In this document: positions 19,099 to 29,187 of the stretch, one piece after another
Layout of the letters: every line of letters begins with the position of its first letter
How positions within the stretch are numbered: the stretch's first letter is position 1
Source: Sporolactobacillus terrae DSM 11697
GTDB taxonomy: Bacteria > Bacillota > Bacilli > Bacillales > Sporolactobacillaceae
Assembly (NCBI RefSeq): GCF_000648615.1
Contig: NZ_JFZC01000034.1
Span: 1 to 64,000 of the forward strand
Reading direction: 5' to 3'
Length of the DNA: 64,000 bases
Program-made: the position numbers and the translations under genes
Notes under the pieces: generated by a model
The model's database searches: none
Seen by the model: the letters and a program-made list of their open reading frames with translations, nothing else
What the model was told of the DNA's origin: nothing

Positions 19099-19302
19099 CT
19101 ACATGTAAAGGAATACTTGTTTTATTCGTTCAAACAGATCATCGATCAGCGTTGCCGCCATATAGAGAATGACGATAAACCCGATCAGTGTCACCCACTG
19201 CGCCCAATCATCTTTTCCCATCTGCTTCAAAACCGTTTGGATCATCGCTACGATAATGCCAATTCCGGCAATTTGAAATATTGTATTTACATCGAGTGAC
19301 AT
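19099..19302 (-). CDS. spoIIIAC: SpoIIIAC membrane protein
   Basis: 67-residue protein with two membrane helices (about 7-25 and 34-55) and the family start region DVNTIFQIAGIGI. The frame is open upstream to 19371, but ATG at 19302 follows GGAGGGAG with suitable spacing and gives the standard family length. Confidence 0.93.
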   Translation of the reverse strand: MSLDVNTIFQIAGIGIIVAMIQTVLKQMGKDDWAQWVTLIGFIVILYMAATLIDDLFERIKQVFLYM

Positions 19303-19351
19303 GGGACTCCCTCCTCTCACTCCGCGCCAGATTGCTTGCTTTAAATGCCTT

Positions 19352-19873
19352 TTATAAGAACAGTAGAACAATAAGAATTCCCGCCAGAAAGCCCAAGCTG
19401 CGAATCATTTTTTCATTTGCTTTTTGCGACTGACGTGCCTCCTGTTCTTCACGTTCAAGATGCGCCAATGCAAGCTGAATGTGTTTCCTTTGATTTTCCG
19501 CATCCTCCGTTCCAAGTGTTGTCCCAAATTGGATCATAATCTCCTTCTCCGGCTGTTTCAGTGCCGTTCCGGGCCAATACTGTTCGATCGAATGGCTCCA
19601 TGCTGTCTGTAGCGGCAAACGTTCACCGATCATCTGATCATGAAGCGTATCAAAGAAATTTGATAGCGGCAGCGGCATTTGCAAGGCAAGATCTTCTGCC
19701 ATTTGATCAACGGGGATTCGTCCGTAAACGATTTCTGCTTCGATTGATTGCAGAGCCGAACGCCATTGTCTGATTTCCCTTGGACGATCCCGGTACCGCT
19801 TGGCAAGAAGCAGCCCTGTTGCAGTCGATGCAAAAACAATCAGCATTGCCCCGATTAAATGAATCACTGCCAC
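19352..19873 (-). CDS. spoIIIAB: SpoIIIAB stage III sporulation protein
   Basis: 173 residues with hydrophobic segments at both ends (about 3-22 and 153-171) and a helical middle that resembles type II secretion GspF-like folds. Its start overlaps the spoIIIAA stop by 10 bases, so translation is coupled. Confidence 0.92.
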   Translation of the reverse strand: MAVIHLIGAMLIVFASTATGLLLAKRYRDRPREIRQWRSALQSIEAEIVYGRIPVDQMAEDLALQMPLPLSNFFDTLHDQMIGERLPLQTAWSHSIEQYWPGTALKQPEKEIMIQFGTTLGTEDAENQRKHIQLALAHLEREEQEARQSQKANEKMIRSLGFLAGILIVLLFL

Positions 19874-20826
19874 TGCTCCTCTGTGGCAGACATCTTTCTT
19901 CCCATTCGATCAAGAATCGTCAATCGGCAACCATTTTTTTGAGCACTGTTGTGACGAGAAAGAATGACATAACGTTCAAACAGCTGTGCTTCAATCAATG
20001 GGCGAATTGATGGGCGGTGGAGAAGTTGATCAAAAGTGAATCCATGTGCACTGGCCATGACGGCAACGCCGGCGTTTAACGCTTCTAATAATGCTTTCGT
20101 GTCTTCCGCTCCGCCGATTTCATCAACAATCAGCACTTCAGGACTCATCGAACGAATCATCATCATCATCCCTTCCGCTTTTGGGCACGCATCCATCACA
20201 TCTGCGCGAATGCCCAAGCGATTCTGTGGAATGCCATCGACACATCCTGCAAGTTCAGAGCGTTCATCAACAATTGCCGTCTTTCGTGACGGCAGATAAC
20301 GATTCGGTATGCCTTCACTGACAAGCCGTGCCAAATCGCGCAGCATCGTTGTTTTTCCGGTTTGAGGCGCACCGATTAGCAATGTACTGAACCAGCGATT
20401 GCGCTGATAGAGATAAGGAACGAGCGGCAGTGCTGCTCCGACCTTTTGTTTGGCTAATCGAATATTAAAGAAGGTAACATCCCTTAAACGAAGGACATGT
20501 CCATTTTCTGTAATGACATGGCCGGCAAGTCCAATTCGATGACCGCCGGGGATGGTCACATAGCCGCGTCTAAGCTCCTCATCCAAGGTATAGAGCGAAT
20601 ACTTGGCTAATTGCTGCAACAGGTGCCTTGCCTGCTCTTTTTGGAAAATCGGCATCGCAACACCTTCTGGCGGCACCCACCGTTTGCCAGAAACAATCAA
20701 TTCAAGCGGACAATCTGTGCGGCAGCGAATCTCTTCAAGCGCATTGCGATCGGTTTCAGGCATCCGAAGAATAATTTGCTGCATCGGTTCAGGTAGATAG
20801 GGGAGTATCTGTTTCAAATGAGCCAC
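19864..20826 (-). CDS. spoIIIAA: SpoIIIAA secretion-type ATPase
   Basis: AAA+/GspE-like ATPase thought to power or assemble the SpoIIIA-SpoIIQ channel in the mother cell. The 320 aa carry Walker A GAPQTGKTT (152-160), Walker B VLIVDEIGG and an SAHG motif. It is the first operon gene, directly behind the sigma-E-type promoter. Confidence 0.95.
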   Translation of the reverse strand: MAHLKQILPYLPEPMQQIILRMPETDRNALEEIRCRTDCPLELIVSGKRWVPPEGVAMPIFQKEQARHLLQQLAKYSLYTLDEELRRGYVTIPGGHRIGLAGHVITENGHVLRLRDVTFFNIRLAKQKVGAALPLVPYLYQRNRWFSTLLIGAPQTGKTTMLRDLARLVSEGIPNRYLPSRKTAIVDERSELAGCVDGIPQNRLGIRADVMDACPKAEGMMMMIRSMSPEVLIVDEIGGAEDTKALLEALNAGVAVMASAHGFTFDQLLHRPSIRPLIEAQLFERYVILSRHNSAQKNGCRLTILDRMGRKMSATEEQWQ

Positions 20827-20866
20827 CTCGGATCTTAATGCTTCACTGCTTTTTGTTTTCTATCAA

Positions 20867-20893
20867 AATATATGCCCGCTTGTACACAATATG
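20867..20893 (-). promoter_or_regulatory. Sigma-E-type promoter of spoIIIA
   Basis: On the minus strand CATATT (20888-20893) and CATATATT (20867-20874) are separated by 13 bases, matching the sigma-E pattern of ATA at -35 and CATAnnnT at -10. The spoIIIA operon is sigma-E dependent in B. subtilis. An 8-base perfect inverted repeat (TTCGCATG/CATGCGAA, 20899-20920) lies just upstream. Confidence 0.65.
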
Positions 20894-20961
20894 CTTGATT
20901 CGCATGAGGCTGCATGCGAACAGATGAAAAGCACACATGCCGGAATCGTTCGTCTGTGAGG

Positions 20962-21012
20962 ACAAAAAAAGAGAGTGTCCCGTAGTCAAATTGACTACGG
21001 GACACTCTTTAA
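20962..21012. terminator. Strong bidirectional hairpin
   Basis: AGAGTGTCCCGTAGTCAA and its perfect complement flank a short loop, with A and T runs on both sides. It can terminate transcription from either direction and forms one end of the repeat-like segment described next. Confidence 0.75.
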
Positions 21013-21188
21013 AAAACGTCCGTTTCAGGATAAGCGCGAAGATGCGCGACTCCTGCGGAGCGTTCCCGTTGATCGCAAGCCAAAGGAAACCCCACAGGAT
21101 TTACAGGATCAGCCGAGGAGGCTCCTGGATCGCCCGCGGTCGCGATCAGTTGATGCGAGCAATCCGTTCAACACCCTTTTGGGACAGC
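21013..21188. repeat. Dispersed intergenic repeat between efp and spoIIIAA
   Basis: The segment has the hallmarks of a GC-rich intergenic element seen in multiple copies in many Bacillaceae: GACTCCTGCGG, then AACCCCACAGG, GAGGAGGCTCCTGG and CGCCCGCGG in that order. It has internal complementarity (for example GATCGC copies) and no coding frame of note. Family membership is recalled pattern, not a search result. The B. subtilis gene yqhV found here is absent. Confidence 0.5.
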
Positions 21189-21216
21189 TCAAAAAACAGC
21201 CTCAGAAGAGACTGTT
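21189..21216 (-). terminator. Terminator of efp
   Basis: On the minus strand AACAGTCTC and GAGGCTGTT form a 9-pair stem with a 4-base loop followed by six T, 42 bases after the efp stop. Confidence 0.75.
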
Positions 21217-21257
21217 CACAAGTATGCTGTTCATGCATGCGTTATTTAATGGGTTGA

Positions 21258-21815
21258 TTACGCACGGGATACATAAAGACCTGAGCGCGTATCAATCACA
21301 AGCTTGTCTCCTTCATTAACGAAGAACGGTACTTGAACGACATAACCGGTCTCAAGCGTTGCCGGCTTCGAACCGCCCGAAGCCGTGTCTCCCTTAATTC
21401 CTGGTTCCGTTTCAGTAACTTCGAGAATAACGGTATTTGGCAACGCAACACCAAGCGTTTCACCTTGATACGATTGAACGTTACATTCCATGTTTTCTTT
21501 CAAGAAGTTCAGTTGTTCAGAAATTTGGCTTGCATCGAGATCCAACTGTTCGTAAGATTCCAAGTCCATAAATGTATACGTATCGCCGCTTGAATAGAGA
21601 TACTGCATTTTACGGTTGTCGATCCGTGCCGGATTTACTTTTTCGCCGCCGCGGAACGTTTTTTCCTGAATGGCCCCCGTACGCAGATTTCTCAGCTTTG
21701 AACGAACAAACGCCGCACCTTTTCCAGGTTTAACATGCTGGAACTCGATAACAGAAAGAATATCGCCGTCCACTTCAATGGTCAAACCTGTTTTAAAATC
21801 GTTTACAGAAATCAT
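21258..21815 (-). CDS. efp: Translation elongation factor P
   Basis: Relieves ribosome stalling at polyproline stretches. The 185 aa cover the KOW-like domain I, with the loop tip [12 protein letters not shown] where K32 is the usual modification position, and two OB-fold domains ending with the conserved [16 protein letters not shown]-like signature. A good AAAGGAGG site precedes the ATG. pepQ and aroQ, usually next to it, are absent. Confidence 0.96.
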   Translation of the reverse strand: MISVNDFKTGLTIEVDGDILSVIEFQHVKPGKGAAFVRSKLRNLRTGAIQEKTFRGGEKVNPARIDNRKMQYLYSSGDTYTFMDLESYEQLDLDASQISEQLNFLKENMECNVQSYQGETLGVALPNTVILEVTETEPGIKGDTASGGSKPATLETGYVVQVPFFVNEGDKLVIDTRSGLYVSRA

Positions 21816-22041
21816 AAGCTTCCTCCTTTAAGTACACCGCTGCCGCAGGCTCATCCGCGCCAGTCTTTAAAAAAATAGTAAAAACTATGTCTGTAAAACG
21901 TTCATGTCCACACTCATGAAAAAAGCATCATTTCCTATAAACGAAGGAAATAAATGCAGAAAAACGTGTTGATTAAGGTTTTTTTCAGCCTAATCTAACG
22001 AGACGCGCAGACAAATTCACTCTTGACATTTTACCACAGCA

Positions 22042-22551
22042 TTATTGATTTGAATAGTTGCTTCCCCCCGTTTGTTCCTCAAAATCAAAAGAAATCGAGT
22101 AACCAACAAACAATCCATACAACGCAAAAAGGCAAAGTGTTGTCGATGTCGTATTCCAGCCAAGCCGAGCAGGTTCAGGTAGACCGTGTAGAAACGGCTG
22201 AAACAAGAAAAAGACAATAAACCATAATAAAAGACCAAAACTAACCGAGAACCACATTGATTTAATTCTGCTGAAAACAAATAAATAAAGCTCTGCGATT
22301 AACAGAGAGAGTAGTGACATGACCGCCACCGCAATCAGCTGTCCATAGACGGAGTCCTTCCCTGTCCAGTAAGGAAACACTGCGAAGATCAAGGACGGAC
22401 CAACCTTTGAAAAATTCAGCAAATAGCATAGGAGACCGATTAACCCCCAAAACAGTCCGCCAAATAAACCGGTTATCGCTGTACGCCCGATCGACATGGC
22501 AAATAAATGCTTCGCTTTTTTATTCGTCTTTCTTCTGCGTTTAGCCATCAT
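22042..22551 (-). CDS. yqhR: YqhR-like membrane protein
   Basis: 169 residues with a basic N-terminus and four predicted membrane segments (about 27-48, 62-82, 90-112, 128-150). It sits between efp and yqhQ as yqhR does in B. subtilis. Function is unknown. Two adjacent ATG codons could serve as start. Confidence 0.75.
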   Translation of the reverse strand: MMAKRRRKTNKKAKHLFAMSIGRTAITGLFGGLFWGLIGLLCYLLNFSKVGPSLIFAVFPYWTGKDSVYGQLIAVAVMSLLSLLIAELYLFVFSRIKSMWFSVSFGLLLWFIVFFLFQPFLHGLPEPARLGWNTTSTTLCLFALYGLFVGYSISFDFEEQTGGSNYSNQ

Positions 22552-22770
22552 TTACCCCTCACAATACGAATGGTTACCATGAAGTATGCGCCTCTTTGTG
22601 GATAATCATGTATTTCTTTAAACAAATGAATACGGTCGGAAAGGAATATTGATCTAGAAAACTATGAACAGAAAGGGGTACATATCTAGAGGTTTTAAGT
22701 GAATTCGGGTAGAATAAGAATAAGTAACAAGGAAAAACAAATCATTGATGAGAAGCGGGCTGATTAGGTA

Positions 22771-23715
22771 ATGGATAAAATTCTTCCTATATACGGTGGT
22801 CAGGCGGTCATTGAAGGTGTCATGATGGGCGGTAAGCACACAACAGTAACTGCTGTGCGCCGGAATGATCAATCCGTCACCTATTTTGAAGTACCCAAGA
22901 AAGAAATGCGTGCTCTTGCACCGTTTCGAAAAATCCCAGTGATTCGCGGCATTGCAGCCATTATTGAATCCAGTGCACTTGGCACAAAGCACCTCAATTA
23001 TGCAACGGAGGTGTATGATGAAGATCCAAATGTGATGAAGAAAGAAGAACCAAAGAAGCGCTTTAATCTTGAGGCAATCATTGGCTTGACTGCACTTGGT
23101 ATCCTATCGTTTTTGTTTGCAAAGTTTGTTTTCACACTTGTCCCGGCTTTTGCGGCAAGCTTATTTGAACCGCTGATATCGGGAACTGTTGCTCAGGTTC
23201 TGCTCGAAGGCTTTTTCAAGATTCTGCTTCTTGTCGGCTATGTTTATTTTGTCTCTTTGACGCCGATGATGAAAAGGCTGTTTCAGTATCACGGTGCGGA
23301 GCATAAAGTAATTAATACCTTTGAAAGTGGTGCAGATCTGACGGTGGCCAATGTAAGAAAGCATTCACGGCTTCATTATCGCTGCGGTTCAAGCTATATC
23401 CTGTTCACTGCGATCATTAGTATCATCCTTTATTTCTTTGTCCCTGCAGAACCGCTGACACTTAGACTCCTTTCCCGAATCGCGCTGATTCCCTTGGATT
23501 TGGGTCTTGCCTATGAAATTCTTCGATTAACGAATAAGGTTCGCCATATTCCTGTGCTGAAGTGGCTCGGTTACCCGGGACTTTGGGTTCAATTGCTCAC
23601 AACAAAGGAGCCTGACGATAAGCAAATTGAAATTGGCATCTATGCCTTTAAAGAAATGCGACGCAAAGAAAAAGACATTGAGCAAAAACAGTCACTTGTG
23701 CGACAAGTGCTCTAA
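22771..23715 (+). CDS. yqhQ: YqhQ, DUF1385 membrane protein
   Basis: 314 residues of the DUF1385 family (start region YGGQAVIEGVMMGG, central FQYHGAEHKVINTFE, and YRCGSSYI). The N-terminal half is soluble and the middle has four to five membrane segments. The conserved HGAEHK suggests a metal or catalytic site, but the function is unknown to me. It starts a plus-strand pair with yqhP. The ribosome site (AGGT) is weak. Confidence 0.9.
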   Translation: MDKILPIYGGQAVIEGVMMGGKHTTVTAVRRNDQSVTYFEVPKKEMRALAPFRKIPVIRGIAAIIESSALGTKHLNYATEVYDEDPNVMKKEEPKKRFNLEAIIGLTALGILSFLFAKFVFTLVPAFAASLFEPLISGTVAQVLLEGFFKILLLVGYVYFVSLTPMMKRLFQYHGAEHKVINTFESGADLTVANVRKHSRLHYRCGSSYILFTAIISIILYFFVPAEPLTLRLLSRIALIPLDLGLAYEILRLTNKVRHIPVLKWLGYPGLWVQLLTTKEPDDKQIEIGIYAFKEMRRKEKDIEQKQSLVRQVL

Positions 23716-23736
23716 TTTTAACGGAGGTGAGTGTCC

Positions 23737-24147
23737 GTGAAAACGTTTCTCTATTCATTAGGCTTCGTAATTATTGGAGGTCTCGGACTATTCGGCCTGC
23801 TTTCTATGTTTATGCCAAGTCAAAAGACAGTCATTCTGACTCAATTGTTCATCATTGCACTAATAATGATCATTGGTTTGTTCTTTTTCCGACGTTTGGC
23901 AGAATGGACCGGTCATGGAGATCAGACGCGTTATAAAAGAGCAGCGCGTCAGTCGCGAAAAAGAAGACAAATCGTTTCATTGCATCACAAAACGCATATG
24001 CTGCGCTCGACCTCACCCAAGTTTAAGGTGATTAAAAACAACGCTCACTCTGCTTACACACGAAACGCACACCAAGCAAAAAAACAAAGTCACTTAACGG
24101 TCATCGAAGGTCGAAAAAATAAGAAAAGAAAACGACTTTTATTTTAA
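23737..24147 (+). CDS. yqhP: YqhP-like small membrane protein
   Basis: 136 residues with two N-terminal membrane segments (about 5-23 and 30-50) and a very basic, Arg/Lys/His-rich tail that ends KKRKRLLF. GTG at 23737 is preferred over GTG at 23731 because GGAGG is 9 bases upstream. Function is unknown; the basic tail could bind nucleic acid or lipid headgroups. Confidence 0.82.
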   Translation: MKTFLYSLGFVIIGGLGLFGLLSMFMPSQKTVILTQLFIIALIMIIGLFFFRRLAEWTGHGDQTRYKRAARQSRKRRQIVSLHHKTHMLRSTSPKFKVIKNNAHSAYTRNAHQAKKQSHLTVIEGRKNKKRKRLLF

Positions 24148-24167
24148 ACCTTAAAACATAACCAAAG

Positions 24168-24210
24168 AAGAGAGCGTCTCATAAGTCTTAAGACCTTGAG
24201 GCGCTCTTAT
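24168..24210. terminator. Bidirectional terminator between yqhP and yqhO
   Basis: AGAGCGTCTCA...AAGTC pairs with GACCTTGAGGCGCTCT, leaving a T-rich end on the plus strand and a TTC-rich end on the minus strand. It lies between the convergent genes yqhP and yqhO. Confidence 0.7.
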
Positions 24211-24283
24211 TATGTGCTTAAGAAAACGTGATGATGCACGGATCCATATCGACTTCTACGACAAACTCAGCGTCCGAATGAAT

Positions 24284-25171
24284 CTAATAGGACCACTTTT
24301 TGAGAAACTGTTCGGCGCTGCCTGCACCAATTTGAAACAAGCGTTCCCGTTCTTTTGCAGATATTTGGAAGTCCTTTGTTGTTACTTTATCAACAGGCAG
24401 ACCAATAATGTTGGATTCTTTAAATTTATCGATTGCGCGTTCATCGTGAGCTTCTCGCATCGCATTAAATAATCCGCGAAAGAGTTCAACCGCATTTCTG
24501 ATTTTCTTCTTCTCTAGATTCTCCGATTCCTTATCGACAATCTGCAGACCGACAAACGGACGCACAGGAAGTGCTTCGTCTCGATTGAAGATCCAAAGCG
24601 GAAAATTACTTAGAATGCCTCCATCAACGATCAGCGATTTCACCCCATCCGCATCATAGAGCGGAACCGGCTCAAAAAAGAAAGGCAAGCTGCAACTCAT
24701 TCGCACTGCACGTGCTACTGAAAAATGGAGCGAATCCAGTCCATAATCTTTTAAATCATCAGGAATGACAAGCAGCCGTCCCTTGGTCACGTCTGAGACA
24801 ATGATTTTCAGGCGGTCTTTAGGGAGATCTGCAAACGTCTCAATTCCTTTCTCACGAAGCAGTGTATTCATCCACTTTTCAAGATGGTTACCTGGAAATA
24901 AGCCCATCTTGAAGTAAATACGTATCCATTTAATAATTGGGAAGCGAATATGTGCCGTTGGTTCAATCAGTTTGTCAGTATCCATACTGCCCATGATTTG
25001 TTTTAATTCCTCAGCTGAATAACCTGCTGCAACAAGAGCTGCAACAATCGAACCGGCGCTCGTACCTGCTGTCCGCTTAAACTGATAACCCGCGTTTTCA
25101 AGCACGCGCAAAGCGCCTGCAAACGCAAAACCTTTAACTCCGCCGCCCGAAAAAACAATATCAATGTACAC
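24284..25171 (-). CDS. yqhO: Patatin-like phospholipase (YqhO)
   Basis: Predicted cytoplasmic lipid acyl hydrolase of 295 aa. The oxyanion glycine loop FSGGGVKGFAFAG is at about 8-20, the nucleophile elbow GTSAGS at about 36-41, and the catalytic aspartate in VDGGIL. It is upstream-adjacent to mntR on the same strand. The substrate is unknown. Confidence 0.9.
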   Translation of the reverse strand: MYIDIVFSGGGVKGFAFAGALRVLENAGYQFKRTAGTSAGSIVAALVAAGYSAEELKQIMGSMDTDKLIEPTAHIRFPIIKWIRIYFKMGLFPGNHLEKWMNTLLREKGIETFADLPKDRLKIIVSDVTKGRLLVIPDDLKDYGLDSLHFSVARAVRMSCSLPFFFEPVPLYDADGVKSLIVDGGILSNFPLWIFNRDEALPVRPFVGLQIVDKESENLEKKKIRNAVELFRGLFNAMREAHDERAIDKFKESNIIGLPVDKVTTKDFQISAKERERLFQIGAGSAEQFLKKWSY

Positions 25172-25253
25172 CCGCGATCCCCCCTACTACCATTAGATGA
25201 CCGCACATGCAAAATGAGACCGGAAGATTTTCATCTCTCGATCTCATCAAAAA

Positions 25254-25682
25254 TCATTCTTCTTCGTCCGCTCGTTCTTTTATTTCCAATAGCTGTCCGA
25301 CACGTTTCGGATCCTCTTCGAAATATTGAACAACATCGCCGATTCGGTCAATAGAATCCCAGCTTAAGTGATGTTCAATACCCTCAACGTCTTTATAAAC
25401 ATTCTCTTCATGCACGCCAATCAGCTTTAAAAAATCTTCGAGAAGCTCGTGCCGATACACTAGCCGCTTCCCCATTTTCTTGCCCTTAGGCGTCAAAATA
25501 AAGCCGCGATATTTTTCATAGATAAGGTATTGATCCTTACCCAATTTCTGAACCATTTTTGTTACTGATGAAGAATGAACATCAAGTGCTTCCGCTATAT
25601 CGGAAACCCTTGCATAGCCCTTATCTTGAATCAGCCAGTAAATTCTCTCAATGTAGTCTTCCATACTCGGAGTAGGCGACAT
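25254..25682 (-). CDS. mntR: MntR manganese transport repressor
   Basis: DtxR-family Mn2+-responsive repressor of manganese uptake genes. The 142 aa equal the B. subtilis length, with a winged helix (about 8-65, [24 protein letters not shown]) and the metal-binding residues in [28 protein letters not shown] at 25682 is chosen over the 25706 start because GGGGGA precedes it and the protein begins [12 protein letters not shown]. Confidence 0.96.
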   Translation of the reverse strand: MSPTPSMEDYIERIYWLIQDKGYARVSDIAEALDVHSSSVTKMVQKLGKDQYLIYEKYRGFILTPKGKKMGKRLVYRHELLEDFLKLIGVHEENVYKDVEGIEHHLSWDSIDRIGDVVQYFEEDPKRVGQLLEIKERADEEE

Positions 25683-25803
25683 CGTGTCTCCCCCTAACCA
25701 CTTCATCTTTTCTTACTCATGTTACTATAACACTCCTTAAAAAACAAGAATTTGTCGGCATCTGGAAAGCGGAATCAACGTCATTCGGACTGGTTTCATG
25801 CCT

Positions 25804-25831
25804 TTCATAAATTGAGACAAATCGTTATAAT
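25804..25831 (+). promoter_or_regulatory. Sigma-A-like promoter of yqhL
   Basis: TTCATA (25804-25809) and TATAAT (25826-25831) are 16 bases apart and lie 33 bases upstream of the yqhL start. The -35 element is weak. Confidence 0.4.
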
Positions 25832-25864
25832 AAAATGTGAAATGAATTAGGGGGACGACGAGTC

Positions 25865-26242
25865 ATGGGCTGGATTATTTTAGTTGCAATGATCGCCGCA
25901 TATTTCGGTTATTTTTTTATCGCCAGATTTATGCAGCGTCGCTATCTTACCACATTATCCGACGTTGATTTTCGAGCAGGCTATCGTAAAGCTCAGTTAA
26001 TTGATGTCCGGGAACCGAATGAATTCAAAAATGGTCATATCCTTGGTGCGCGTAATATTCCGCTGACCCAGTTGAAGATGCGCCATACGGAAGTGCGTCA
26101 TGATATGCCAATCTATTTGTATGACAGCAATGGTACACGAAGTGCACGTGCTGCTGCTGTACTAAAGAAAATGAATTATTCAAATCTCTACCAACTTGAA
26201 GGCGGCTTTAAGAAATGGAACGGTCGCGTCAAAAAAGGATAA
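25865..26242 (+). CDS. yqhL: Membrane-anchored rhodanese-like protein (YqhL), active-site Cys replaced
   Basis: 125 residues: an N-terminal membrane helix (about 2-22) and a single rhodanese domain (about 40-122) with the entry motif LIDVREPNEFKNGHI. Active rhodaneses have Cys as the first residue of the C-x-x-G-x-R-S loop; here the loop reads D-S-N-G-T-R-S (codon GAC). It therefore probably lacks sulfurtransferase activity. The GGGGG ribosome site before the ATG is good. Confidence 0.9.
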   Translation: MGWIILVAMIAAYFGYFFIARFMQRRYLTTLSDVDFRAGYRKAQLIDVREPNEFKNGHILGARNIPLTQLKMRHTEVRHDMPIYLYDSNGTRSARAAAVLKKMNYSNLYQLEGGFKKWNGRVKKG

Positions 26243-26271
26243 TCGAACGGCCGTTAAACCGTTGACAAAAT

Positions 26272-26316
26272 GAAGACCCAACTCGCATCAGTATCCGGGT
26301 TGGGTCTTCGTTTTCT
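26272..26316. terminator. Bidirectional terminator between yqhL and gcvPB
   Basis: GAAGACCCAACTCG (26272-26285) pairs with CGGGTTGGGTCTTC (26296-26309) and is followed by TTTTCTTT. It lies between convergent genes and can serve both. Confidence 0.85.
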
Positions 26317-26363
26317 TTGCACAAATAATCTTGAACAGCCGTGACGCGCTAAACAGCACTTCG

Positions 26364-27827
26364 TTATTCTTTCACATAACGAAGTACCGGGTGGCGTGCC
26401 GCACGTGTTTCATCCAATCTGCCGATCACGGTTTGATGCGGCGCTTCTTGGACCTTTTCCGGTGCTGATTCAGCCTCCTTTGTAATCTCGATCAGATGAT
26501 CAATGAATGCATCCAAAGTTTCTTTGGATTCCGTCTCCGTTGGTTCGATCATGAGTGCCTCATCAACAAGAAGCGGAAAATAAATAGTCGGCGGGTAATA
26601 GCCGAAATCGAGCAATCGTTTCGCCATATCCAAAGTACGGACACCTAACTTCTTCTGCCGACTTCCGGACAATACAAATTCATGTTTGCACAGCCGCTTA
26701 AACGGTGTTTCAAAGTAGCCGGATAACCGTTTTAACATGTAATTCGCATTTAGGACGGCATCTTTAGACACTTGCAACAGCCCCTTGCCGCCCATCGTGC
26801 GAATATAGGCGTAAGCACGGACATTGATTCCAAAATTACCATAGAAAGCCTTGACACGCCCAATTGACTGCGGTCGATCAAAGTCTAATCCGAACAATCC
26901 GTTCTCACGTTTCATAATCAACGGCTTCGGAAGAAACGGTGCCAAGTCGACTTTAACACCAACCGGACCTGACCCCGGACCTCCACCGCCGTGCGGGCCA
27001 GTGAATGTTTTATGAAGATTAAGATGAACAACGTCGTAGCCCATATCACCCGGACGCGTGACACCCATAATCGCATTCATGTTTGCACCATCGTAATAAA
27101 CCTTGCCGCCTGCTTCATGAATGATCTCTGCAATGTCTTGTATCTGCGTCTCGAACAGCCCTAAAGTATTCGGATTCGTGAGCATCAGTGCTGCTGTGGT
27201 TTCATCAGCGACGCGTCTAAGATCATCCAAATCAACCAAACCATTTTCATTCGACTTAACAGTCACCGCTTCAAATCCCGCAACTGCAGCTGAAGCAGGA
27301 TTCGTACCATGAGCTGTATCCGGAACAATAACTTTGGTACGTTTGAAATCACCGCGAGACTCATGATACGCGCTAATAATCATTAGTCCGGTCCATTCGC
27401 CATGCGCACCTGCAGCGGGCTGCAAGGTAACGGCATCCATTCCCGTTATTTCCTGCAGATTTTCTTGAAGACGATACAGCAGCTCAAGTGCGCCTTGCAC
27501 CGTCTGTTCATCCTGATACGGATGGATTTTCGTCAACCCGTCAAGCCGCGCAACCTGTTCGTTCACCTTTGGATTATACTTCATCGTACAAGAACCAAGC
27601 GGATAGAAACCATTGTCAACCCCAAAATTTCTACGAGACAAGGCTGTATAATGGCGGACGAGTTCAAGCTCTGAAACTTCTGGAAAATGTGGTTCGTCTT
27701 GACGCAGATATGCTTCACCAACCAATTCGGTAAGCGGTTTTTCCGGAACATCAAGTTCAGGAAGACTAAACGCTACTCTTCCTTCTTTGCTGCGTTCAAA
27801 AATGAGCGGCTGATTTTGATTATCCAA
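26364..27827 (-). CDS. gcvPB: Glycine dehydrogenase (decarboxylating) subunit 2
   Basis: PLP-bearing subunit of the two-part P-protein of the glycine cleavage system. The PLP lysine lies in [21 protein letters not shown] frame opens at 27854, but TTG at 27827 follows GGAGGG by 7 bases and yields [13 protein letters not shown] like homologues (487 aa). It overlaps the gcvPA stop by 8 bases. Confidence 0.95.
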   Translation of the reverse strand: MDNQNQPLIFERSKEGRVAFSLPELDVPEKPLTELVGEAYLRQDEPHFPEVSELELVRHYTALSRRNFGVDNGFYPLGSCTMKYNPKVNEQVARLDGLTKIHPYQDEQTVQGALELLYRLQENLQEITGMDAVTLQPAAGAHGEWTGLMIISAYHESRGDFKRTKVIVPDTAHGTNPASAAVAGFEAVTVKSNENGLVDLDDLRRVADETTAALMLTNPNTLGLFETQIQDIAEIIHEAGGKVYYDGANMNAIMGVTRPGDMGYDVVHLNLHKTFTGPHGGGGPGSGPVGVKVDLAPFLPKPLIMKRENGLFGLDFDRPQSIGRVKAFYGNFGINVRAYAYIRTMGGKGLLQVSKDAVLNANYMLKRLSGYFETPFKRLCKHEFVLSGSRQKKLGVRTLDMAKRLLDFGYYPPTIYFPLLVDEALMIEPTETESKETLDAFIDHLIEITKEAESAPEKVQEAPHQTVIGRLDETRAARHPVLRYVKE

Positions 27828-29175
27828 CTGAAATCCCTCCAAGCGCTTTAACAAATTGGTCTATCTCGTTTTTCGACCGCATTTCGGTAACTGCAACAAG
27901 CATCTTATTCGTGTAACCTTCATAGGATTTACTTAAGTCGTATCCACCAATGACGCCTTGGGCAAACAATGCACGGTTAACTTCTGAGACAGGTCGCCCA
28001 CAGTCGATCACAAATTCATTGAAAAACGCCTGATTTGTAACGATCTTAATCCCATACTTTTGAAACTGCTCAGCCGCATAGTGAGCCTTTTGAATATTTT
28101 GCTTTGCCAGTTCACGAATTCCTTTCTTGCCGAAGGCCGTCATCGCTACAGAAGAAGCCAACGCATTCAAGGCCTGATTCGAGCAAATGTTGGAGGTTGC
28201 TTTCTCTCGTCGAATATGCTGTTCACGTGCTTGGAGCGTCAGCACATACCCACGCTGTCCCTTTTCATCAACAGTCTCCCCGACCAACCGACCAGGCACT
28301 TTGCGGATTAATTTTTTCGCTACTGCAAAATAGCCGCAGTGCGGGCCACCGAAGGATTCGGAAATGCCGAGCGGCTGACAGTCGCCGACAACAATATCGG
28401 CATTGAAACGGCCAGGCGGTGTCAGAAGCCCTAATGACAGCGGATTACTGGAGACGATCAGATGTGCGCGCTTCACGCGGTGTACAATTTGTTCAATTTC
28501 ATTCAGCGGCTCAATTTGTCCGAAGAAATTGGGATACTGCACGATCACACATGAGGTAGCGTCATCCGTTGCAGCTTCAAGGGCTTCAAGATCTGTTGCT
28601 CCATCTTTCATCGGTACGGTGACAACATCGAGACCGCGTCCATGTGCATAGGTAGCGAGCACCTCTCGATATTCTGGATGAACGGATTCAGACACGATTA
28701 CTTTCTTATTTCGCGTCACACCATTTGAAAGCAGTGCAGCTTCAGCTAAGGCTGTAGATCCGTCATACATCGATGAGTTTGCCGCCTCCATGCCGGTCAG
28801 CTCACAAATTAAGGTCTGAAACTCGAAAATTGCCTGAAGCTCTCCTTGGGAAACTTCCGCTTGATAAGGCGTATAAGCCGTGTAAAATTCTCCACGTGAG
28901 ATCACACTATCTACAACAGAAGGAATATAATGGTCATAGACCCCCGCTCCAAGAAAAGACGCGTATTCAGTTGTACTTGCATTCTTTTTCGCAAGTGCAG
29001 AGAAAAAACGAATTAATTCCGGTTCGGACAATTTGGATTCAAGATTCAACTCACCCTTGAAGCGAATTTTTTCAGGAACATCGGAAAACAGGGCTTCATC
29101 GGAATGAATCCCAATGACATCAAGCATATCGTGTCGATCTTTTTCAGTTAACGGTAGGTAGCGAAACTCTGACAT
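27820..29175 (-). CDS. gcvPA: Glycine dehydrogenase (decarboxylating) subunit 1
   Basis: Partner of GcvPB; together they decarboxylate glycine and pass the aminomethyl group to lipoyl-GcvH. The 451 aa begin with the family sequence [15 protein letters not shown]. The [15 protein letters not shown] and GGPHCGYFA segments are characteristic. It starts 12 bases after gcvT. gcvH is not in the window. Confidence 0.95.
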   Translation of the reverse strand: MSEFRYLPLTEKDRHDMLDVIGIHSDEALFSDVPEKIRFKGELNLESKLSEPELIRFFSALAKKNASTTEYASFLGAGVYDHYIPSVVDSVISRGEFYTAYTPYQAEVSQGELQAIFEFQTLICELTGMEAANSSMYDGSTALAEAALLSNGVTRNKKVIVSESVHPEYREVLATYAHGRGLDVVTVPMKDGATDLEALEAATDDATSCVIVQYPNFFGQIEPLNEIEQIVHRVKRAHLIVSSNPLSLGLLTPPGRFNADIVVGDCQPLGISESFGGPHCGYFAVAKKLIRKVPGRLVGETVDEKGQRGYVLTLQAREQHIRREKATSNICSNQALNALASSVAMTAFGKKGIRELAKQNIQKAHYAAEQFQKYGIKIVTNQAFFNEFVIDCGRPVSEVNRALFAQGVIGGYDLSKSYEGYTNKMLVAVTEMRSKNEIDQFVKALGGISVG

Positions 29176-29187
29176 TTAATTTCCTCC

